From: Virgibacillus sp. NKC19-16
Lineage (GTDB): Bacteria > Bacillota > Bacilli > Bacillales > Amphibacillaceae
Reading direction: 5' to 3'
Length of the DNA: 64,000 nucleotides
Assembly (NCBI RefSeq): GCF_021560035.1
Contig: NZ_CP074373.1
Location: 1,794,001 to 1,858,000, forward strand
Shown: piece by piece, positions 1 through 9,978 of the stretch
Numbering within the stretch: the first letter of the stretch is position 1
Layout: each line of letters starts with the position of its first letter
Translations under genes and position numbers: made by a program
Notes under the pieces: generated by a model
Told to the model about the DNA's origin: nothing
Database searches by the model: none
What the model saw: the letters and a program-made list of their open reading frames with translations, nothing else

Positions 1-388
1 AGATAACCATAATGATTTTGTTTTAATATTAGCAGGGTACCCAAATGAAATGGAACGGTTTTTAACCTTAAATCCCGGGCTCAGATCCAGGTTTCCATTT
101 ATATTGGATTTTCAGAATTATGAGGTCGACCAATTAATGGATATCGCAAAGCAAATGGCTTCAGAGAGAGAATACAAGTTTACAAAGAAAGCGGAATGGG
201 AATTAAAAACCCAGTTATATAAAAAGACAGCAGAAATGAAACGGAATTTTTCAAATGCGCGTTATGTACGTAACGTAATCGAAAACGCCATCAGAAAACA
301 TGCAGTTAGATTATTGACGAAAGAACAAATCTCTACTGAAGATTTAATACTGTTAACGGATAAGGACTTATATTCAGATGACTTTTAA
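1..388 (+). CDS. spoVK: Stage V sporulation protein K (AAA+ ATPase), C-terminal part
   Basis: The reading frame is already open at base 2, so the gene begins outside the window; about 128 residues are visible. They start in the second half of an AAA+ domain: VLILAGYPNEM matches the sensor-1 strand of the CbxX/SpoVK family and GLRSRFP the arginine-finger region. The rest is the helical lid. SpoVK is a mother-cell ATPase needed for late spore maturation. It precedes hflX, as in B. subtilis, and that order supports the identity. The N-terminal Walker motifs cannot be checked here. Confidence 0.9.
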   Translation, partial: DNHNDFVLILAGYPNEMERFLTLNPGLRSRFPFILDFQNYEVDQLMDIAKQMASEREYKFTKKAEWELKTQLYKKTAEMKRNFSNARYVRNVIENAIRKHAVRLLTKEQISTEDLILLTDKDLYSDDF

Positions 389-504
389 AAATCCTTAAAG
401 AGCCAATGGATTTTGTACTAATTTTTCATTATTTGATATGATAAAAATATGTAATTAAAGGTATACTGTTTTTACTAGTGCATTACAGAAAGAGGTTGGC
501 ATAC

Positions 505-1731
505 ATGTCTGGAGAGAAAGTACTGATTATAGCTGTTAAAAATAAGGAACAAAATGATTTACGATTCCACTATTCACTGGAAGAATTGATATCATTGAGT
601 AATACAGCGGGTGGTGAGGTTAAAAAAGTTATTACGCAAAATCGTAGCCGTATTCACTCTAAAACATATTTAGGTGAAGGTAAAATAGATGAAATTAAAC
701 AGGAGATAGATGAACTGGATATTGATTTAGTTATATCCAATGACGAATTAACGCCTGGCCAATTACGAAATTTAAGTGATCGCTTTGAAGTTCGATTAAT
801 TGATCGAAGTCAACTAATTTTAGATATTTTTGCACAACGAGCCCGGACAAAAGAAGGGAAACTTCAAGTAGAACTTGCTCAATTAGAATATATGCTCCCA
901 AGGCTTCACGGTCAAGGTCGCGCTATGTCCCGCCTCGGTGCAGGGATTGGTACTAGAGGGCCGGGGGAAACAAAACTGGAAACAGATCAACGTCATATCA
1001 GGCGTAGAATATACGATCTAAAACGCCGGTTGAAATTAGTTGTCAGACAACGGCACCAATACCGCCAAAGAAGAAAGACAAATGATGTCTTTCAAATTGC
1101 TATTGTAGGTTATACAAACGCGGGAAAGTCCACGCTGTTTAACAGGATGACCAACAGTCGTTCATTGGAGGAAAATCAGTTATTTGCGACGCTTGATCCA
1201 TTAACACGGGAGATACAGCTACCTTCTGGCTTCCACACCTTAATTACAGATACAGTTGGATTTCTTCAGGATTTGCCTACATCGCTGATCGCATCCTTTC
1301 GATCAACCTTAGAGGAAGTAGCAGAAGCAGATTTCTTAATTCATGTTGTAGATGCCGCGCATCCGGATCAGGAAAAACAACAGGACATTGTCAATAAACA
1401 ACTAGAGGAATTGGATGCCGGAAGTATACCCATGCTTACAGTCTATAATAAAAAAGATTTAGTCAAGGATGGTTTTATACCTTTGAACCATCCATATATT
1501 TTTATAAGTGCATATGAACCAACCGATTTGAATTTGCTTTATGAGAAGATAGAAGCTATTTTAAAGGAACAATGGGATAGATATACACTAAATTTAGACC
1601 CAGACGAGGGCAAAATACTTCATCGTCTGGATCAGGAGTCAATTGTAACAGAGAAATATTTCGATGAGGAAGCTAATCAATTTATTGTAAAAGGATTTAT
1701 GAGAGAAGAACATCCATTGAATAGACTTTAA
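505..1731 (+). CDS. hflX: GTPase HflX, ribosome-splitting factor
   Basis: A 408-residue HflX-family GTPase that binds and splits stalled 70S ribosomes. The N-terminal HflX domain carries the signature GAGIGTRGPGETKLETDQR from about residue 145. The G domain has G1 GYTNAGKS (about 202), G3 DTVGF (about 249) and G4 NKKD (about 315). The frame opens at a GTG at 478, but I chose the ATG at 505 because AAGAGG lies about 8 bases before it and MSGEKVLI is a normal family start. It ends 15 bases before ynbB, so the two are probably co-transcribed. Confidence 0.95.
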   Translation: MSGEKVLIIAVKNKEQNDLRFHYSLEELISLSNTAGGEVKKVITQNRSRIHSKTYLGEGKIDEIKQEIDELDIDLVISNDELTPGQLRNLSDRFEVRLIDRSQLILDIFAQRARTKEGKLQVELAQLEYMLPRLHGQGRAMSRLGAGIGTRGPGETKLETDQRHIRRRIYDLKRRLKLVVRQRHQYRQRRKTNDVFQIAIVGYTNAGKSTLFNRMTNSRSLEENQLFATLDPLTREIQLPSGFHTLITDTVGFLQDLPTSLIASFRSTLEEVAEADFLIHVVDAAHPDQEKQQDIVNKQLEELDAGSIPMLTVYNKKDLVKDGFIPLNHPYIFISAYEPTDLNLLYEKIEAILKEQWDRYTLNLDPDEGKILHRLDQESIVTEKYFDEEANQFIVKGFMREEHPLNRL

Positions 1732-1746
1732 GGGAGAAATGCAGCA

Positions 1747-2973
1747 GTGATTGAACAATTGATAAACCAAGCAGAAGATGATTGCAACTTGCAGCATAAA
1801 GAAATTAATTCGATTGTAGAAATAAATCAACAACGCGTACTCGATTCGTTTAAAAAGAATCTCATCAGTGATAGCCATTTTAATTCAACAACAGGATATG
1901 GCTATGATGATCTGGGGCGTGAGGGTTTAGAGGCGGTTTATGCGGATGTGTTTGGCGGAGAAGATGCATTAGTAAGACCGCAGTTAGTTTCTGGAACACA
2001 CGCCATAGCCACAACCTTATTTGGTCTACTACGACCAGGAGACGAATTACTTTATATTACTGGAAAGCCCTATGACACATTAGAAGAAGTCATAGGAAAA
2101 AGAGGGAATAATGCAGGTTCTTTGAAGGATTTTAATATTACATACAATGAAGTTAGTTTAAAGGAGGATGGTACCGTTAATTTCGATGCTGTTAAAAAAG
2201 CCATTTCCAATAAAACAAAGGTCATTGGCATTCAACGGTCAAAAGGGTATGAAGCTCGACCATCATTTTTAATAGATGAAATTGAACAAATGGTTAAATT
2301 TATCAAAGAGATAAACGAAGATGTGATTGTATTTGTAGACAACTGTTATGGTGAATTTGTTGAAGTGAATGAGCCCTTGCATGTTGGTGCAGATATTATT
2401 GCAGGCTCCCTAATTAAAAACCCGGGCGGGGGCATTGTTCGGGCAGGGGGTTATATTGTTGGACAAGCAGATCTTGTTCTTCAATGTGCCAACAGATTAA
2501 CTGCCCCTGGTTTGGGAAAGGAAACCGGTGCAACATTAAATTCGCTTCAAGAGATGTATCAGGGATTCTTTTTAGCACCTCACATAGTGGGTGAAGCACT
2601 AAAAGGTGCCGTATTTACATCACGCTTTTTGGAATTGATTGGTTATACAACTACACCGGATTTCGGGGCAAAGCGGACGGATCTGATTCAATCTGTTACA
2701 TTCACAAATCCAGAAGAAATGATAGCATTCTGTCAGGCGATTCAGCAAAATTCTCCAATAAACTCTTTTGTAACACCATATCCAAGTGAAATGCCGGGCT
2801 ACAAGGATGATGTTATTATGGCGGCAGGGACATTTATACAAGGGTCAAGTATCGAGTTATCAGCTGATGGACCTGTTAGAGAGCCTTATACTGCCTTTGT
2901 TCAAGGTGGCCTTACATATGCACATGTAAAAATCGCCTTAATTGAATCTGTAAGACAACTATTAAGATATTGA
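1747..2973 (+). CDS. ynbB: PLP-dependent Cys/Met-metabolism enzyme, YnbB family (aluminium-resistance / methionine gamma-lyase-like)
   Basis: A 408-residue fold-type I PLP enzyme. The internal-aldimine lysine is probably K224 in SLIKNPGGG, and GTHAI near residue 83 is the cofactor-phosphate loop. The family is annotated variously as methionine gamma-lyase or aluminium-resistance protein; the substrate is not determined by sequence. The start is GTG at 1747 with GGGAG about 11 bases upstream and no in-frame ATG nearby. It lies between hflX and glnR as in B. subtilis ynbA-ynbB-glnR, which suggests a nitrogen or sulfur link but does not prove one. Confidence 0.88.
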   Translation: MIEQLINQAEDDCNLQHKEINSIVEINQQRVLDSFKKNLISDSHFNSTTGYGYDDLGREGLEAVYADVFGGEDALVRPQLVSGTHAIATTLFGLLRPGDELLYITGKPYDTLEEVIGKRGNNAGSLKDFNITYNEVSLKEDGTVNFDAVKKAISNKTKVIGIQRSKGYEARPSFLIDEIEQMVKFIKEINEDVIVFVDNCYGEFVEVNEPLHVGADIIAGSLIKNPGGGIVRAGGYIVGQADLVLQCANRLTAPGLGKETGATLNSLQEMYQGFFLAPHIVGEALKGAVFTSRFLELIGYTTTPDFGAKRTDLIQSVTFTNPEEMIAFCQAIQQNSPINSFVTPYPSEMPGYKDDVIMAAGTFIQGSSIELSADGPVREPYTAFVQGGLTYAHVKIALIESVRQLLRY

Positions 2974-2995
2974 TGTAAGGAATTCTAACATTTAC

Positions 2996-3024
2996 TTGAC
3001 ATGTTATCTTACGTACAATATACT
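2996..3024 (+). promoter_or_regulatory. glnRA promoter with a possible GlnR operator in the spacer
   Basis: The -35 box TTGACA (2996-3001), a 17-bp spacer and the -10 box TATACT (3019-3024) lie upstream of glnR. The spacer holds TGTTATCTTACGTACA, which resembles the GlnR/TnrA consensus TGTNA-N7-TNACA but is one base short between half-sites and has one mismatch. Autorepression by GlnR is known for this operon in Bacillus; the operator here is inferred. Confidence 0.65.
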
Positions 3025-3055
3025 TATAATTATAAAAGGTTTGGGGGCTCATTAA

Positions 3056-3445
3056 TTGAATGATCAAGATCGTCGTTCGATGCCTTTGTTTGGAATAAGC
3101 ATTGTTAGAAAACTCACTGAACTGACAGCCAGACAAATAAGATATTATGAAGAGCATCAGTTAATTCATCCTGAACGAACATCAGGAAATCAGCGATTAT
3201 TTTCGTTTAATGATGTTGATCGGCTCCTGGAGATTAAGGATTTATTAGATAAAGGCCTTAATATAGCGGGGATTAAACTTCTTTTGAAAACAGGGAAGGA
3301 ACAGGAAGTCGAACAGCCGCATAATTCTGATCTATCTGATAAGAAACTTAGAAAGATACTAAAAAATGATTTAATTGGAGCTGGAAGACATGGAAAAGCA
3401 AGCTTAAGACAGGGCGAGTTATCACGTTTTTTTGTTAAACATTAA
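3056..3445 (+). CDS. glnR: Glutamine synthetase repressor GlnR (MerR family)
   Basis: A 129-residue MerR-type regulator that represses glnRA when glutamine is plentiful. The winged helix-turn-helix core [20 protein letters not shown] is typical. The C-terminal tail, ending [12 protein letters not shown], matches the autoinhibitory tail through which feedback-inhibited glutamine synthetase activates GlnR in Bacillus. The start is TTG at 3056, preceded at suitable distance by TTGGGGGCTC; the B. subtilis protein begins at the equivalent point (M-x-D...RRSMPLF). It is followed by glnA after an 84-base gap with no terminator, so they form one operon. Confidence 0.95.
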   Translation: MNDQDRRSMPLFGISIVRKLTELTARQIRYYEEHQLIHPERTSGNQRLFSFNDVDRLLEIKDLLDKGLNIAGIKLLLKTGKEQEVEQPHNSDLSDKKLRKILKNDLIGAGRHGKASLRQGELSRFFVKH

Positions 3446-3529
3446 AAAGTATAGGCGAAACTTGGCCATTAATAAAAGCTTTGTTTCTCTAAATACATAC
3501 TTTAAATAAAATTAATAGGAGGAGAATGA

Positions 3530-4867
3530 ATGGGAAAGAAACTTTCAAAGAATGAAATTATGAAGCAAATCGAGGAGGAGAACGTACGGTTTATTCGCTT
3601 GCAATTTACTGACATGCTTGGGACCATCAAAAATGTGGAGATTCCGTTAAGTCAATTGGATAAAGCGCTGGACAATAAAATGATGTTTGACGGATCTTCT
3701 ATTGAAGGATTTGTTCGTATCGAAGAATCAGATATGTATTTATACCCCGATTTAGAAACTTTTGTGGTATTTCCATGGACATCGGAGAAGGGGAAAGTAG
3801 CACGGTTTATTTGTGATATTTATAACCCTGATGGGACTCCATTTGCTGGTTGCCCGCGGTATAATTTAAAAAGAAATATTAAAAAAATGGAAGAGTTAGG
3901 ATTTGATGCATTTAACATTGGAACAGAGCCGGAATTCTTTTTATTTAAGTTAGATGAAAACGGAGCTCCTTCATTAGAGCTTAATGATCATGGTGGTTAT
4001 TTTGATTTAGCACCAACTGACTTAGGGGAAAACTGCCGCAGGGATATCGTGCTCGAATTGGAAGAAATGGGTTTTGAAATTGAAGCATCCCACCATGAGG
4101 TAGCACCTGGTCAACATGAGATTGATTTTAAATATGCTGATGCTGTTAAACATGCTGATGATATTCAAACGTTTAAATTAGTTGTACGAACAATAGCCAG
4201 AAAACATAATCTACATGCAACATTTATGCCTAAGCCCTTGTTTGGTGTGAATGGATCAGGAATGCATGTAAATATGTCCTTGTTCAAAGATGGTGAAAAT
4301 GCATTTTATGATACAGATGGCGAGTTGCAATTAAGTGATGTGGCATATCAATTTACTGCTGGTGTTATTAAACATGCTACAAACTTTACAGCTGTTACCA
4401 ATCCGACGGTAAATTCATATAAAAGATTAGTTCCTGGTTATGAAGCACCGTCTTATGTAGCATGGTCTGCAGCTAATCGAAGCCCATTAGTTCGTGTACC
4501 ATACTCACGAGGTGTAAGCACCAGAATTGAAGTACGAAGTGTAGATCCTTCCGCTAATCCTTATATGGCTATGGCAGTATTACTTACCGCCGGGTTGGAT
4601 GGAGTGAAAAATAAATTAACACCACCAAGTTCTGTTGATCGCAATATTTATGTAATGACGAAGGAGGAACGTGAAGAAAATGGCATTAAGGATTTGCCTG
4701 CTACATTGATGGGTGCTTTGAATGAATTACAAGAAAGCAACGTAATTGTAGATGCTTTAGGTGAACATTTATTTGAACACTTTGTGGAAGCAAAAGAAAT
4801 TGAATGGGACATGTTCAGGTCTACTGTGCATCCATGGGAGAGAGAACAGTATTTAACGACTTATTAA
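3530..4867 (+). CDS. glnA: Glutamine synthetase type I
   Basis: A 445-residue GSI-alpha enzyme that makes glutamine from glutamate, ammonia and ATP in a cytosolic dodecamer. Motifs visible are [16 protein letters not shown] near the N terminus, the [10 protein letters not shown] active-site segment (about 241) and [15 protein letters not shown] near 340. There is no adenylylation loop, as expected for the Bacillus form, which is controlled by feedback inhibition and by GlnR/TnrA. The start is an ATG with a strong AGGAGG Shine-Dalgarno. It is the second gene of the glnR operon and ends at a clear hairpin. Confidence 0.98.
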   Translation: MGKKLSKNEIMKQIEEENVRFIRLQFTDMLGTIKNVEIPLSQLDKALDNKMMFDGSSIEGFVRIEESDMYLYPDLETFVVFPWTSEKGKVARFICDIYNPDGTPFAGCPRYNLKRNIKKMEELGFDAFNIGTEPEFFLFKLDENGAPSLELNDHGGYFDLAPTDLGENCRRDIVLELEEMGFEIEASHHEVAPGQHEIDFKYADAVKHADDIQTFKLVVRTIARKHNLHATFMPKPLFGVNGSGMHVNMSLFKDGENAFYDTDGELQLSDVAYQFTAGVIKHATNFTAVTNPTVNSYKRLVPGYEAPSYVAWSAANRSPLVRVPYSRGVSTRIEVRSVDPSANPYMAMAVLLTAGLDGVKNKLTPPSSVDRNIYVMTKEEREENGIKDLPATLMGALNELQESNVIVDALGEHLFEHFVEAKEIEWDMFRSTVHPWEREQYLTTY

Positions 4868-4889
4868 AAGCTAGTATATAGATTATAAA

Positions 4890-4925
4890 AATAAGCTACC
4901 TGCTAACACAGGTAGCTTATTTTTC
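4890..4925. terminator. Bidirectional terminator between glnA and lexA
   Basis: AATAAGCTACCTG and its reverse complement flank a short loop (CTAACA). T-rich sequence follows on the + strand and A-rich sequence precedes it, so it can terminate both convergent genes. Confidence 0.88.
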
Positions 4926-4953
4926 TGCATATTATGTGCTTCGGCTTAACGAT

Positions 4954-5577
4954 CTAATGAATATTACGGTACAACCCAATAACTTTACCTAGGATTGTTA
5001 CATTTTCATAGATTAATGGATCCATGGTTGCGTTTTCCGGTTGTAAGCGTATATGGTCCGTTTCTTTAAAGAAACGTTTTACGGTTGCTTCATTTTCTTC
5101 GGTCATCGCAACAACAATATCACTGTTTTGTGCGGTGTTTTGTTGTTTAACAATTACCATGTCGCCATCTAAAATTCCCGCTTCAATCATGCTTTCGCCA
5201 TCAATAACAAGTACAAATAAATTATCATCCGGCCCAGCGCTTGAACTTGGTAATGGAATGAATTCTTCAATATTCTCGACCGCTGTGATAGGAAGTCCTG
5301 CAGTTACTTTACCAATCAATGGAGCATACCGTGCTTCCTCTCTTGGAATAGAACTATCTTCTGATAGATTTAGCACTTCAATTGCTCTAGGTTTTGTCGG
5401 ATCTCTTCTAATATAGCCTTTTTCTTCTATTCTAGCAAGATGGCCGTGCACTGTAGAGCTTGAAGCAAGTCCAACTGCAACAGCTATTTCGCGTACAGAT
5501 GGCGGATAACCCTTTTTACTTACCTCATTTTTAATGTAATCGAGTATCATTTGTTGCCTTTTGGATAATTTAGTCAT
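4954..5577 (-). CDS. lexA: SOS repressor LexA
   Basis: A 207-residue LexA/DinR repressor. The N-terminal winged helix ([20 protein letters not shown]) binds SOS boxes. The autocleavage pair is A93-G94 in VTAGLP, and the catalytic dyad is S129 (GESM) with K167 (TVKRF). RecA-ssDNA filaments trigger self-cleavage and derepression. The frame extends to 5595, but ATG at 5577 is preferred: GAGAGGTG lies 8 bases upstream and MTKLSKRQ is the usual family N terminus. It is transcribed divergently from the micropeptide-yneB operon, with three candidate SOS boxes between them, so it probably represses itself as well. Confidence 0.97.
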   Translation of the reverse strand: MTKLSKRQQMILDYIKNEVSKKGYPPSVREIAVAVGLASSSTVHGHLARIEEKGYIRRDPTKPRAIEVLNLSEDSSIPREEARYAPLIGKVTAGLPITAVENIEEFIPLPSSSAGPDDNLFVLVIDGESMIEAGILDGDMVIVKQQNTAQNSDIVVAMTEENEATVKRFFKETDHIRLQPENATMDPLIYENVTILGKVIGLYRNIH

Positions 5578-5639
5578 CCAGCTAACACCTCTCACATAAT
5601 ATTTATTAATGATAGTTTATCACTATATTTTAAAAAACG

Positions 5640-5653
5640 CAAACGTTCGTTCG
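5640..5653 (-). promoter_or_regulatory. SOS (LexA) box 1
   Basis: Read on the - strand the site is CGAACGAACGTTTG, 13 of 14 positions fitting the Bacillus consensus CGAACRNRYGTTYC. It lies nearest lexA and should control lexA itself. Confidence 0.8.
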
Positions 5654-5660
5654 AAATTTC

Positions 5661-5689
5661 TTGACAGGACCATGTGTTCGTGTAATACT
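5661..5689 (+). promoter_or_regulatory. Promoter of the SOS micropeptide operon
   Basis: TTGACA (5661-5666), a 17-bp spacer and AATACT (5684-5689) with an upstream TG (extended -10). The promoter lies among the three LexA-box candidates, an arrangement suited to LexA repression. Confidence 0.65.
5667..5680 (+). promoter_or_regulatory. SOS (LexA) box 2, weaker
   Basis: GGACCATGTGTTCG keeps the right half-site GTTCG and three of five bases of the left half. It lies in the spacer of the + strand promoter. B. subtilis also has several boxes in its lexA-yneA intergenic region. Confidence 0.55.
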
Positions 5690-5700
5690 GTATATAACGA

Positions 5701-5714
5701 CGAACAAAAGTTCC
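5701..5714 (+). promoter_or_regulatory. SOS (LexA) box 3
   Basis: CGAACAAAAGTTCC, 13 of 14 positions fitting the Bacillus consensus, just downstream of the -10 region and 26 bases before the micropeptide start codon. Confidence 0.85.
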
Positions 5715-5740
5715 TAAAATTAATGGGGAGGCATTATAAT

Positions 5741-5836
5741 ATGTTTGAAAAAATCACAAAAACAGATGTATTTTACTTAGTTGCTTTTGGATTGACTTTA
5801 GCATTTTTATATTTTGCAATGGTAACAAGTGGATAA
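5741..5836 (+). CDS. 31-residue single-span membrane peptide under SOS control, in the yneA position
   Basis: The peptide begins MFEKITKTDVFYLVAFGL and ends AMVTSG. A short charged N terminus is followed by about 20 hydrophobic residues, one membrane span. ATG at 5741 has GGGGAGG nine bases upstream; the same frame is open from 5609, but that extension would cover the promoter and the SOS boxes, so I reject it. B. subtilis encodes the SOS cell-division inhibitor YneA (about 105 residues, membrane anchor plus LysM) in this place, followed by yneB and ynzC as here. This peptide has the anchor only. It could be a minimal division inhibitor, a TisB-like membrane peptide, or a vestige. Confidence 0.75.
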   Translation: MFEKITKTDVFYLVAFGLTLAFLYFAMVTSG

Positions 5837-5847
5837 TTTCAAATTAA

Positions 5848-6498
<651 letters not shown>

Positions 6499-6587
6499 TA
6501 ACCATATGCAGGAATAGTAATATAAAGAACGCAGGAATAATATATAATTCTGCCTTGTTGATATAGATGTAATGGAGGTAATTCCAA

Positions 6588-6821
6588 ATGCTGTCAAAAG
6601 AAAAAATAGACCGTATAAATCAACTATCGAAAAAATCAAAAATGGAAGGTTTAACTGATAAAGAAAAAGAGGAACAAACAGCACTTCGCAAAGAATACCT
6701 GCAAAGTGTTCGTGGTTCATTTAAAAATCAACTTAAAAGCATGAAGGTAATAGATCCAGAGGGTAAAGACGTTACGCCTGAGAAAGCAAGGGATCTACAA
6801 GAAAGAAACAAAAAACATTAG
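6588..6821 (+). CDS. ynzC: UPF0291 (DUF896) small protein YnzC
   Basis: A 77-residue basic helical protein, the same length as B. subtilis YnzC. The core LSKEKIDRINQLSKKSKMEGLT followed by KEEQTALRKEYL is the DUF896 signature and forms a helical hairpin. Its biochemical function is unknown; in B. subtilis it is the third gene of the SOS-induced yneA-yneB-ynzC operon. A good AATGGAGG Shine-Dalgarno precedes the ATG. The 89-base gap after yneB has no clear terminator, so LexA control is likely here too. Confidence 0.9.
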   Translation: MLSKEKIDRINQLSKKSKMEGLTDKEKEEQTALRKEYLQSVRGSFKNQLKSMKVIDPEGKDVTPEKARDLQERNKKH

Positions 6822-6941
6822 CTGATTTTTAACATGTTTGCAAATACGTCTTCGTTTTACTTGTGAGGAGATTTATTTAGTTATAGAATAAAGGATGGGT
6901 AGAAGACTTATTTGCCTTTAAATGTGAAAGGAGTATACAAT

Positions 6942-8945
6942 ATGTCGAATAACATCGAACAACAATCAATCAACACAATCCGCACATTATCTATTGATGC
7001 AATAGAAAACGCGAGTTCAGGTCACCCTGGCCTCCCTATGGGAGCTGCACCAATGGCTTATACGTTATGGACGGATTTTATGAATCACAATCCAAAGAAC
7101 TCCAAATGGTTTAATAGAGATCGGTTTGTTCTTTCAGCAGGTCATGGCTCAATGCTTTTATACAGTTTACTTCACTTATCCGGCTATGATGTTACTATCG
7201 ATGATTTAAAAGGTTTTCGTCAGTGGGGTTCTAAAACTCCTGGACATCCGGAAGTGCATCACACAGATGGCGTAGAAGCTACAACTGGACCACTTGGTCA
7301 GGGGATTGGCATGTCAGTTGGCATGGCGATGGCTGAAGCACATCTTGCAGCCAAATTTAATAAAGAAGATATATCTATTGTTGATCATCATACATACGCT
7401 ATCGTGAGTGATGGTGATTTAATGGAAGGAATTTCTCATGAAGCTGCATCTTTAGCAGGGCATCTCGGTTTAGGTAAATTAATTGCACTATACGATTCAA
7501 ATGATATTTCACTAGATGGTGATTTAGATCGTTCATTTTCCGATAATACCGAACAACGTTTTAAAGCATATGGCTGGCAGGTCATTCGTGTAGAAGATGG
7601 TAACAATATAAATGATATAAGAAATGCAATAAAGTCAGCACAAGAAAATACGGATCAACCTACATTAATTGAGGTTAAAACAGTTATTGGGTACGGATCA
7701 CCGAATAAATCAGCTTCTGCCGCGTCACATGGAGCACCACTTGGTGAAGATGAAGTAAAATTAACAAAAGAGTATTACAAATGGACACATGATGATTTCC
7801 ATGTACCTGAAGAAGTATATTCTGATTTCAATGAAAAAATCGGTAACCAGGGTGCAGAGGCAGAGCAAAACTGGAATACACTTTTAGCAAAATATGAGTC
7901 AGATTATCCTGAACTTGCAGGTGACCTGGAACTAGCCATAAAAGGTGAGCTCCCTGCAGATTGGGAGAAGGAATTACCAGTGTTTGAACCTGAAAAAGAT
8001 ACGCTCGCGACGAGAGCATCTTCTGGTAAAGTTTTAAATGCAATAGCTAAAACAATCCCGAATTTATTTGGAGGGAGTGCAGATTTAGCTGGTTCTAATA
8101 AGACAACCATTAATGATGAAGATGATTTCACGCGCAAGAACCATGCAGGCAGAAATATATGGTTTGGTGTTCGCGAACATGGTATGGCTGCAGCGTTGAA
8201 TGGTATGGCCTTACATGGTGGATTAAATGTTTATGCGGGTACTTTCTTTGTATTTAGTGACTATTTAAAACCATCACTACGCCTATCATCCATTATGAAT
8301 GCACCCGTTACTTATGTTTTTACACATGATTCGATCGCAGTCGGTGAAGATGGTCCGACACACGAACCGATTGAGCATTTGGCAGCCTTACGTGCAATTC
8401 CTGGTTTTTCACTTATTCGGCCGGCAGATGCAAATGAAACACAGGCAGCTTGGAGATTATCTTTGGAATCCAAAGATCAGCCAACCGGATTAGTGTTAAC
8501 CAGACAAAATCTTCCCACTTTAGAAGGAACTAAGGAAAAAGCTTATGAAGGTGTTAAAAAAGGTGCATACGTAATAAGCGATTCTGAAAAAGAAACTCCG
8601 GATGCACTATTACTGGCAACCGGATCAGAAGTTCAATTAGCTGTAGCGTCACAAAAAGCACTGAAGGAAAAAAATATTGATGTAAGAGTTGTCAGTATGC
8701 CTTCATGGGATCGCTTTAATGCTCAGGCTGAAGCATATAAAAACGAGGTGATACCACCTCATATAAAAAGTCGCTTAGCAATTGAAATGGCTTCCCCATT
8801 TGGCTGGGAACGCTATGTTGGTGATCATGGTAAGATACTAGGTATTGATACATTTGGCGCTTCTGCAAATGGAGATAAAGTTGTTGAAGAATATGGTTTC
8901 ACAGTAGATAATGTCATTCAGTATGTAGAATCATTAATCAAATAA
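6942..8945 (+). CDS. tkt: Transketolase
   Basis: A 667-residue thiamine-diphosphate transketolase of the non-oxidative pentose phosphate pathway, moving two-carbon ketol units between sugar phosphates. The TPP/Mg motif [14 protein letters not shown] lies near residue 155, and [15 protein letters not shown] and GVREHGMAA are further family blocks. The frame extends upstream to a TTG at 6912, but ATG at 6942 has AAAGGAG eight bases before it and [20 protein letters not shown] is the normal start. It lies between ynzC and sirA as in B. subtilis and ends at a strong terminator. Confidence 0.97.
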   Translation: MSNNIEQQSINTIRTLSIDAIENASSGHPGLPMGAAPMAYTLWTDFMNHNPKNSKWFNRDRFVLSAGHGSMLLYSLLHLSGYDVTIDDLKGFRQWGSKTPGHPEVHHTDGVEATTGPLGQGIGMSVGMAMAEAHLAAKFNKEDISIVDHHTYAIVSDGDLMEGISHEAASLAGHLGLGKLIALYDSNDISLDGDLDRSFSDNTEQRFKAYGWQVIRVEDGNNINDIRNAIKSAQENTDQPTLIEVKTVIGYGSPNKSASAASHGAPLGEDEVKLTKEYYKWTHDDFHVPEEVYSDFNEKIGNQGAEAEQNWNTLLAKYESDYPELAGDLELAIKGELPADWEKELPVFEPEKDTLATRASSGKVLNAIAKTIPNLFGGSADLAGSNKTTINDEDDFTRKNHAGRNIWFGVREHGMAAALNGMALHGGLNVYAGTFFVFSDYLKPSLRLSSIMNAPVTYVFTHDSIAVGEDGPTHEPIEHLAALRAIPGFSLIRPADANETQAAWRLSLESKDQPTGLVLTRQNLPTLEGTKEKAYEGVKKGAYVISDSEKETPDALLLATGSEVQLAVASQKALKEKNIDVRVVSMPSWDRFNAQAEAYKNEVIPPHIKSRLAIEMASPFGWERYVGDHGKILGIDTFGASANGDKVVEEYGFTVDNVIQYVESLIK

Positions 8946-8953
8946 AATTAGTC

Positions 8954-8986
8954 AGATGGCTCCAGTCAACGGAGCCATCTTTTATT
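8954..8986 (+). terminator. tkt terminator
   Basis: AGATGGCTCC and GGAGCCATCT form a perfect 10-bp stem around AGTCAAC, followed by TTTTATTTATT. Confidence 0.92.
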
Positions 8987-9077
8987 TATTCGACAAAACT
9001 AGTGTAAAACAGCACCATAAAATGACACTATTTAGGAGTAGAATACGTATAATAGGTTGTAAAAGGGGGAATCTACA

Positions 9078-9533
9078 ATGTATGAGTATTCTATTTTTTG
9101 GATAAAAGAAGATGTTGCCAAACACTATTTTTATAAAAGTGGCATTTTATATCGTTTTATGAGAGACTATCAAAAAAATCAGAATAGGGCAGATCTGAAA
9201 ATACAACATGACTATATTATCAATCGTTTTCCTAAAAATATATTGATCTCTCATATTAAAAGATATTGTCGTGAAAATTATATTGTATTTCAATTGGAAA
9301 GATCACACATTCAGTTACATAAAAACAAACAGTTAATTTCTTTACATATCAGTGAAAAACATTTAAAATTTCGATGTGAAACATTAGAGGATGCAGAGGA
9401 GTTTCTATTTCCTATGCTAAGGCAATTTCAACCCATTCTTTTTATAATAGGTAATAACATAGAAAATTATGGTTGGATTTCACCGATCCCATATAGTGGA
9501 AACTATTATAGTGAACAAGTGTTGTATTCTTAA
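9078..9533 (+). CDS. sirA: Sporulation inhibitor of replication initiation SirA
   Basis: A 151-residue protein resembling SirA (YneE) by its N terminus (YSIFWIKEDVAKHYFYKS), by the C-terminal YGWISPIP block and by its place between tkt and yneF. In B. subtilis SirA binds domain I of DnaA and blocks new replication rounds once Spo0A is active, fixing chromosome copy number at entry into sporulation. SirA sequences diverge quickly, so similarity is modest. The ATG has AAAAGGGGGA upstream. I see no unmistakable Spo0A box in the short upstream gap. Confidence 0.85.
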   Translation: MYEYSIFWIKEDVAKHYFYKSGILYRFMRDYQKNQNRADLKIQHDYIINRFPKNILISHIKRYCRENYIVFQLERSHIQLHKNKQLISLHISEKHLKFRCETLEDAEEFLFPMLRQFQPILFIIGNNIENYGWISPIPYSGNYYSEQVLYS

Positions 9534-9584
9534 CTCGAATTTACTATACTATATGAGGGACAACACGAAGGAGGAAAGCTTGAC

Positions 9585-9815
9585 ATGAACACAATATGGG
9601 TTGTACTTATAGCTATAGCAGCATTAATCGCTGGTGTTGCTCTTGGATTTTTTATTGCCAGAAAATATATGATGAACTACCTAAAAAAGAATCCGCCAAT
9701 TAATGAGCAAATGCTTCGTACATTAATGATGCAAATGGGACAAAAGCCATCTCAGAAAAAAATTAACCAAATGATGCGTTCCATGGAGAATCAGAATCAA
9801 TCCGGTAAAAAGTAG
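9585..9815 (+). CDS. yneF: UPF0154 membrane protein YneF
   Basis: A 76-residue protein with one N-terminal membrane segment (about residues 4-25, ending GFFIARKYM) and a basic cytoplasmic tail with the family block [23 protein letters not shown]0154/YneF is conserved across Firmicutes; its function is unknown. AAGGAGG precedes the ATG. It lies directly after sirA, as in B. subtilis. A 12-bp hairpin at 9837-9865 follows but lacks a T-tract. Confidence 0.93.
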   Translation: MNTIWVVLIAIAALIAGVALGFFIARKYMMNYLKKNPPINEQMLRTLMMQMGQKPSQKKINQMMRSMENQNQSGKK

Positions 9816-9936
9816 CGCAATTATACACTATTTGGTAGATAAGAAAGTATAAAACTTTCTTATCTGCATATTGCGGGCTTTGACTTCGCCGTAAAAGCTT
9901 GGCAAAGCCGAGTTTTCTAATAAATTTGCACAATAG

Positions 9937-9978
9937 CCCCTTTGCTGTTTCGGAAATAGTAAAGGGGGTCTTTGTTCA
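9937..9978 (+). terminator. Terminator-like hairpin upstream of ccdA
   Basis: CCCCTTTGCTGTTT pairs with the downstream AAATAGTAAAGGGG, with two G-T pairs, to give a long stem, then GTCTTTGTTC. It closes the sirA-yneF transcript. The T-tract is weak. Confidence 0.65.

Noticed and set aside
5024-5416. 130-residue open frame antisense to lexA
   Set aside because: lexA is unambiguous with cleavage site and catalytic residues; the antisense frame is a shadow.
5609-5740. Longer 75-residue version of the SOS micropeptide
   Set aside because: The extension would run through the promoter, two SOS boxes and the Shine-Dalgarno; the ATG at 5741 has a clear ribosome-binding site.
9837-9865. 12-bp hairpin after yneF as a terminator
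   Set aside because: The stem is good but no T-tract follows; the hairpin at 9937-9978 is the better candidate.
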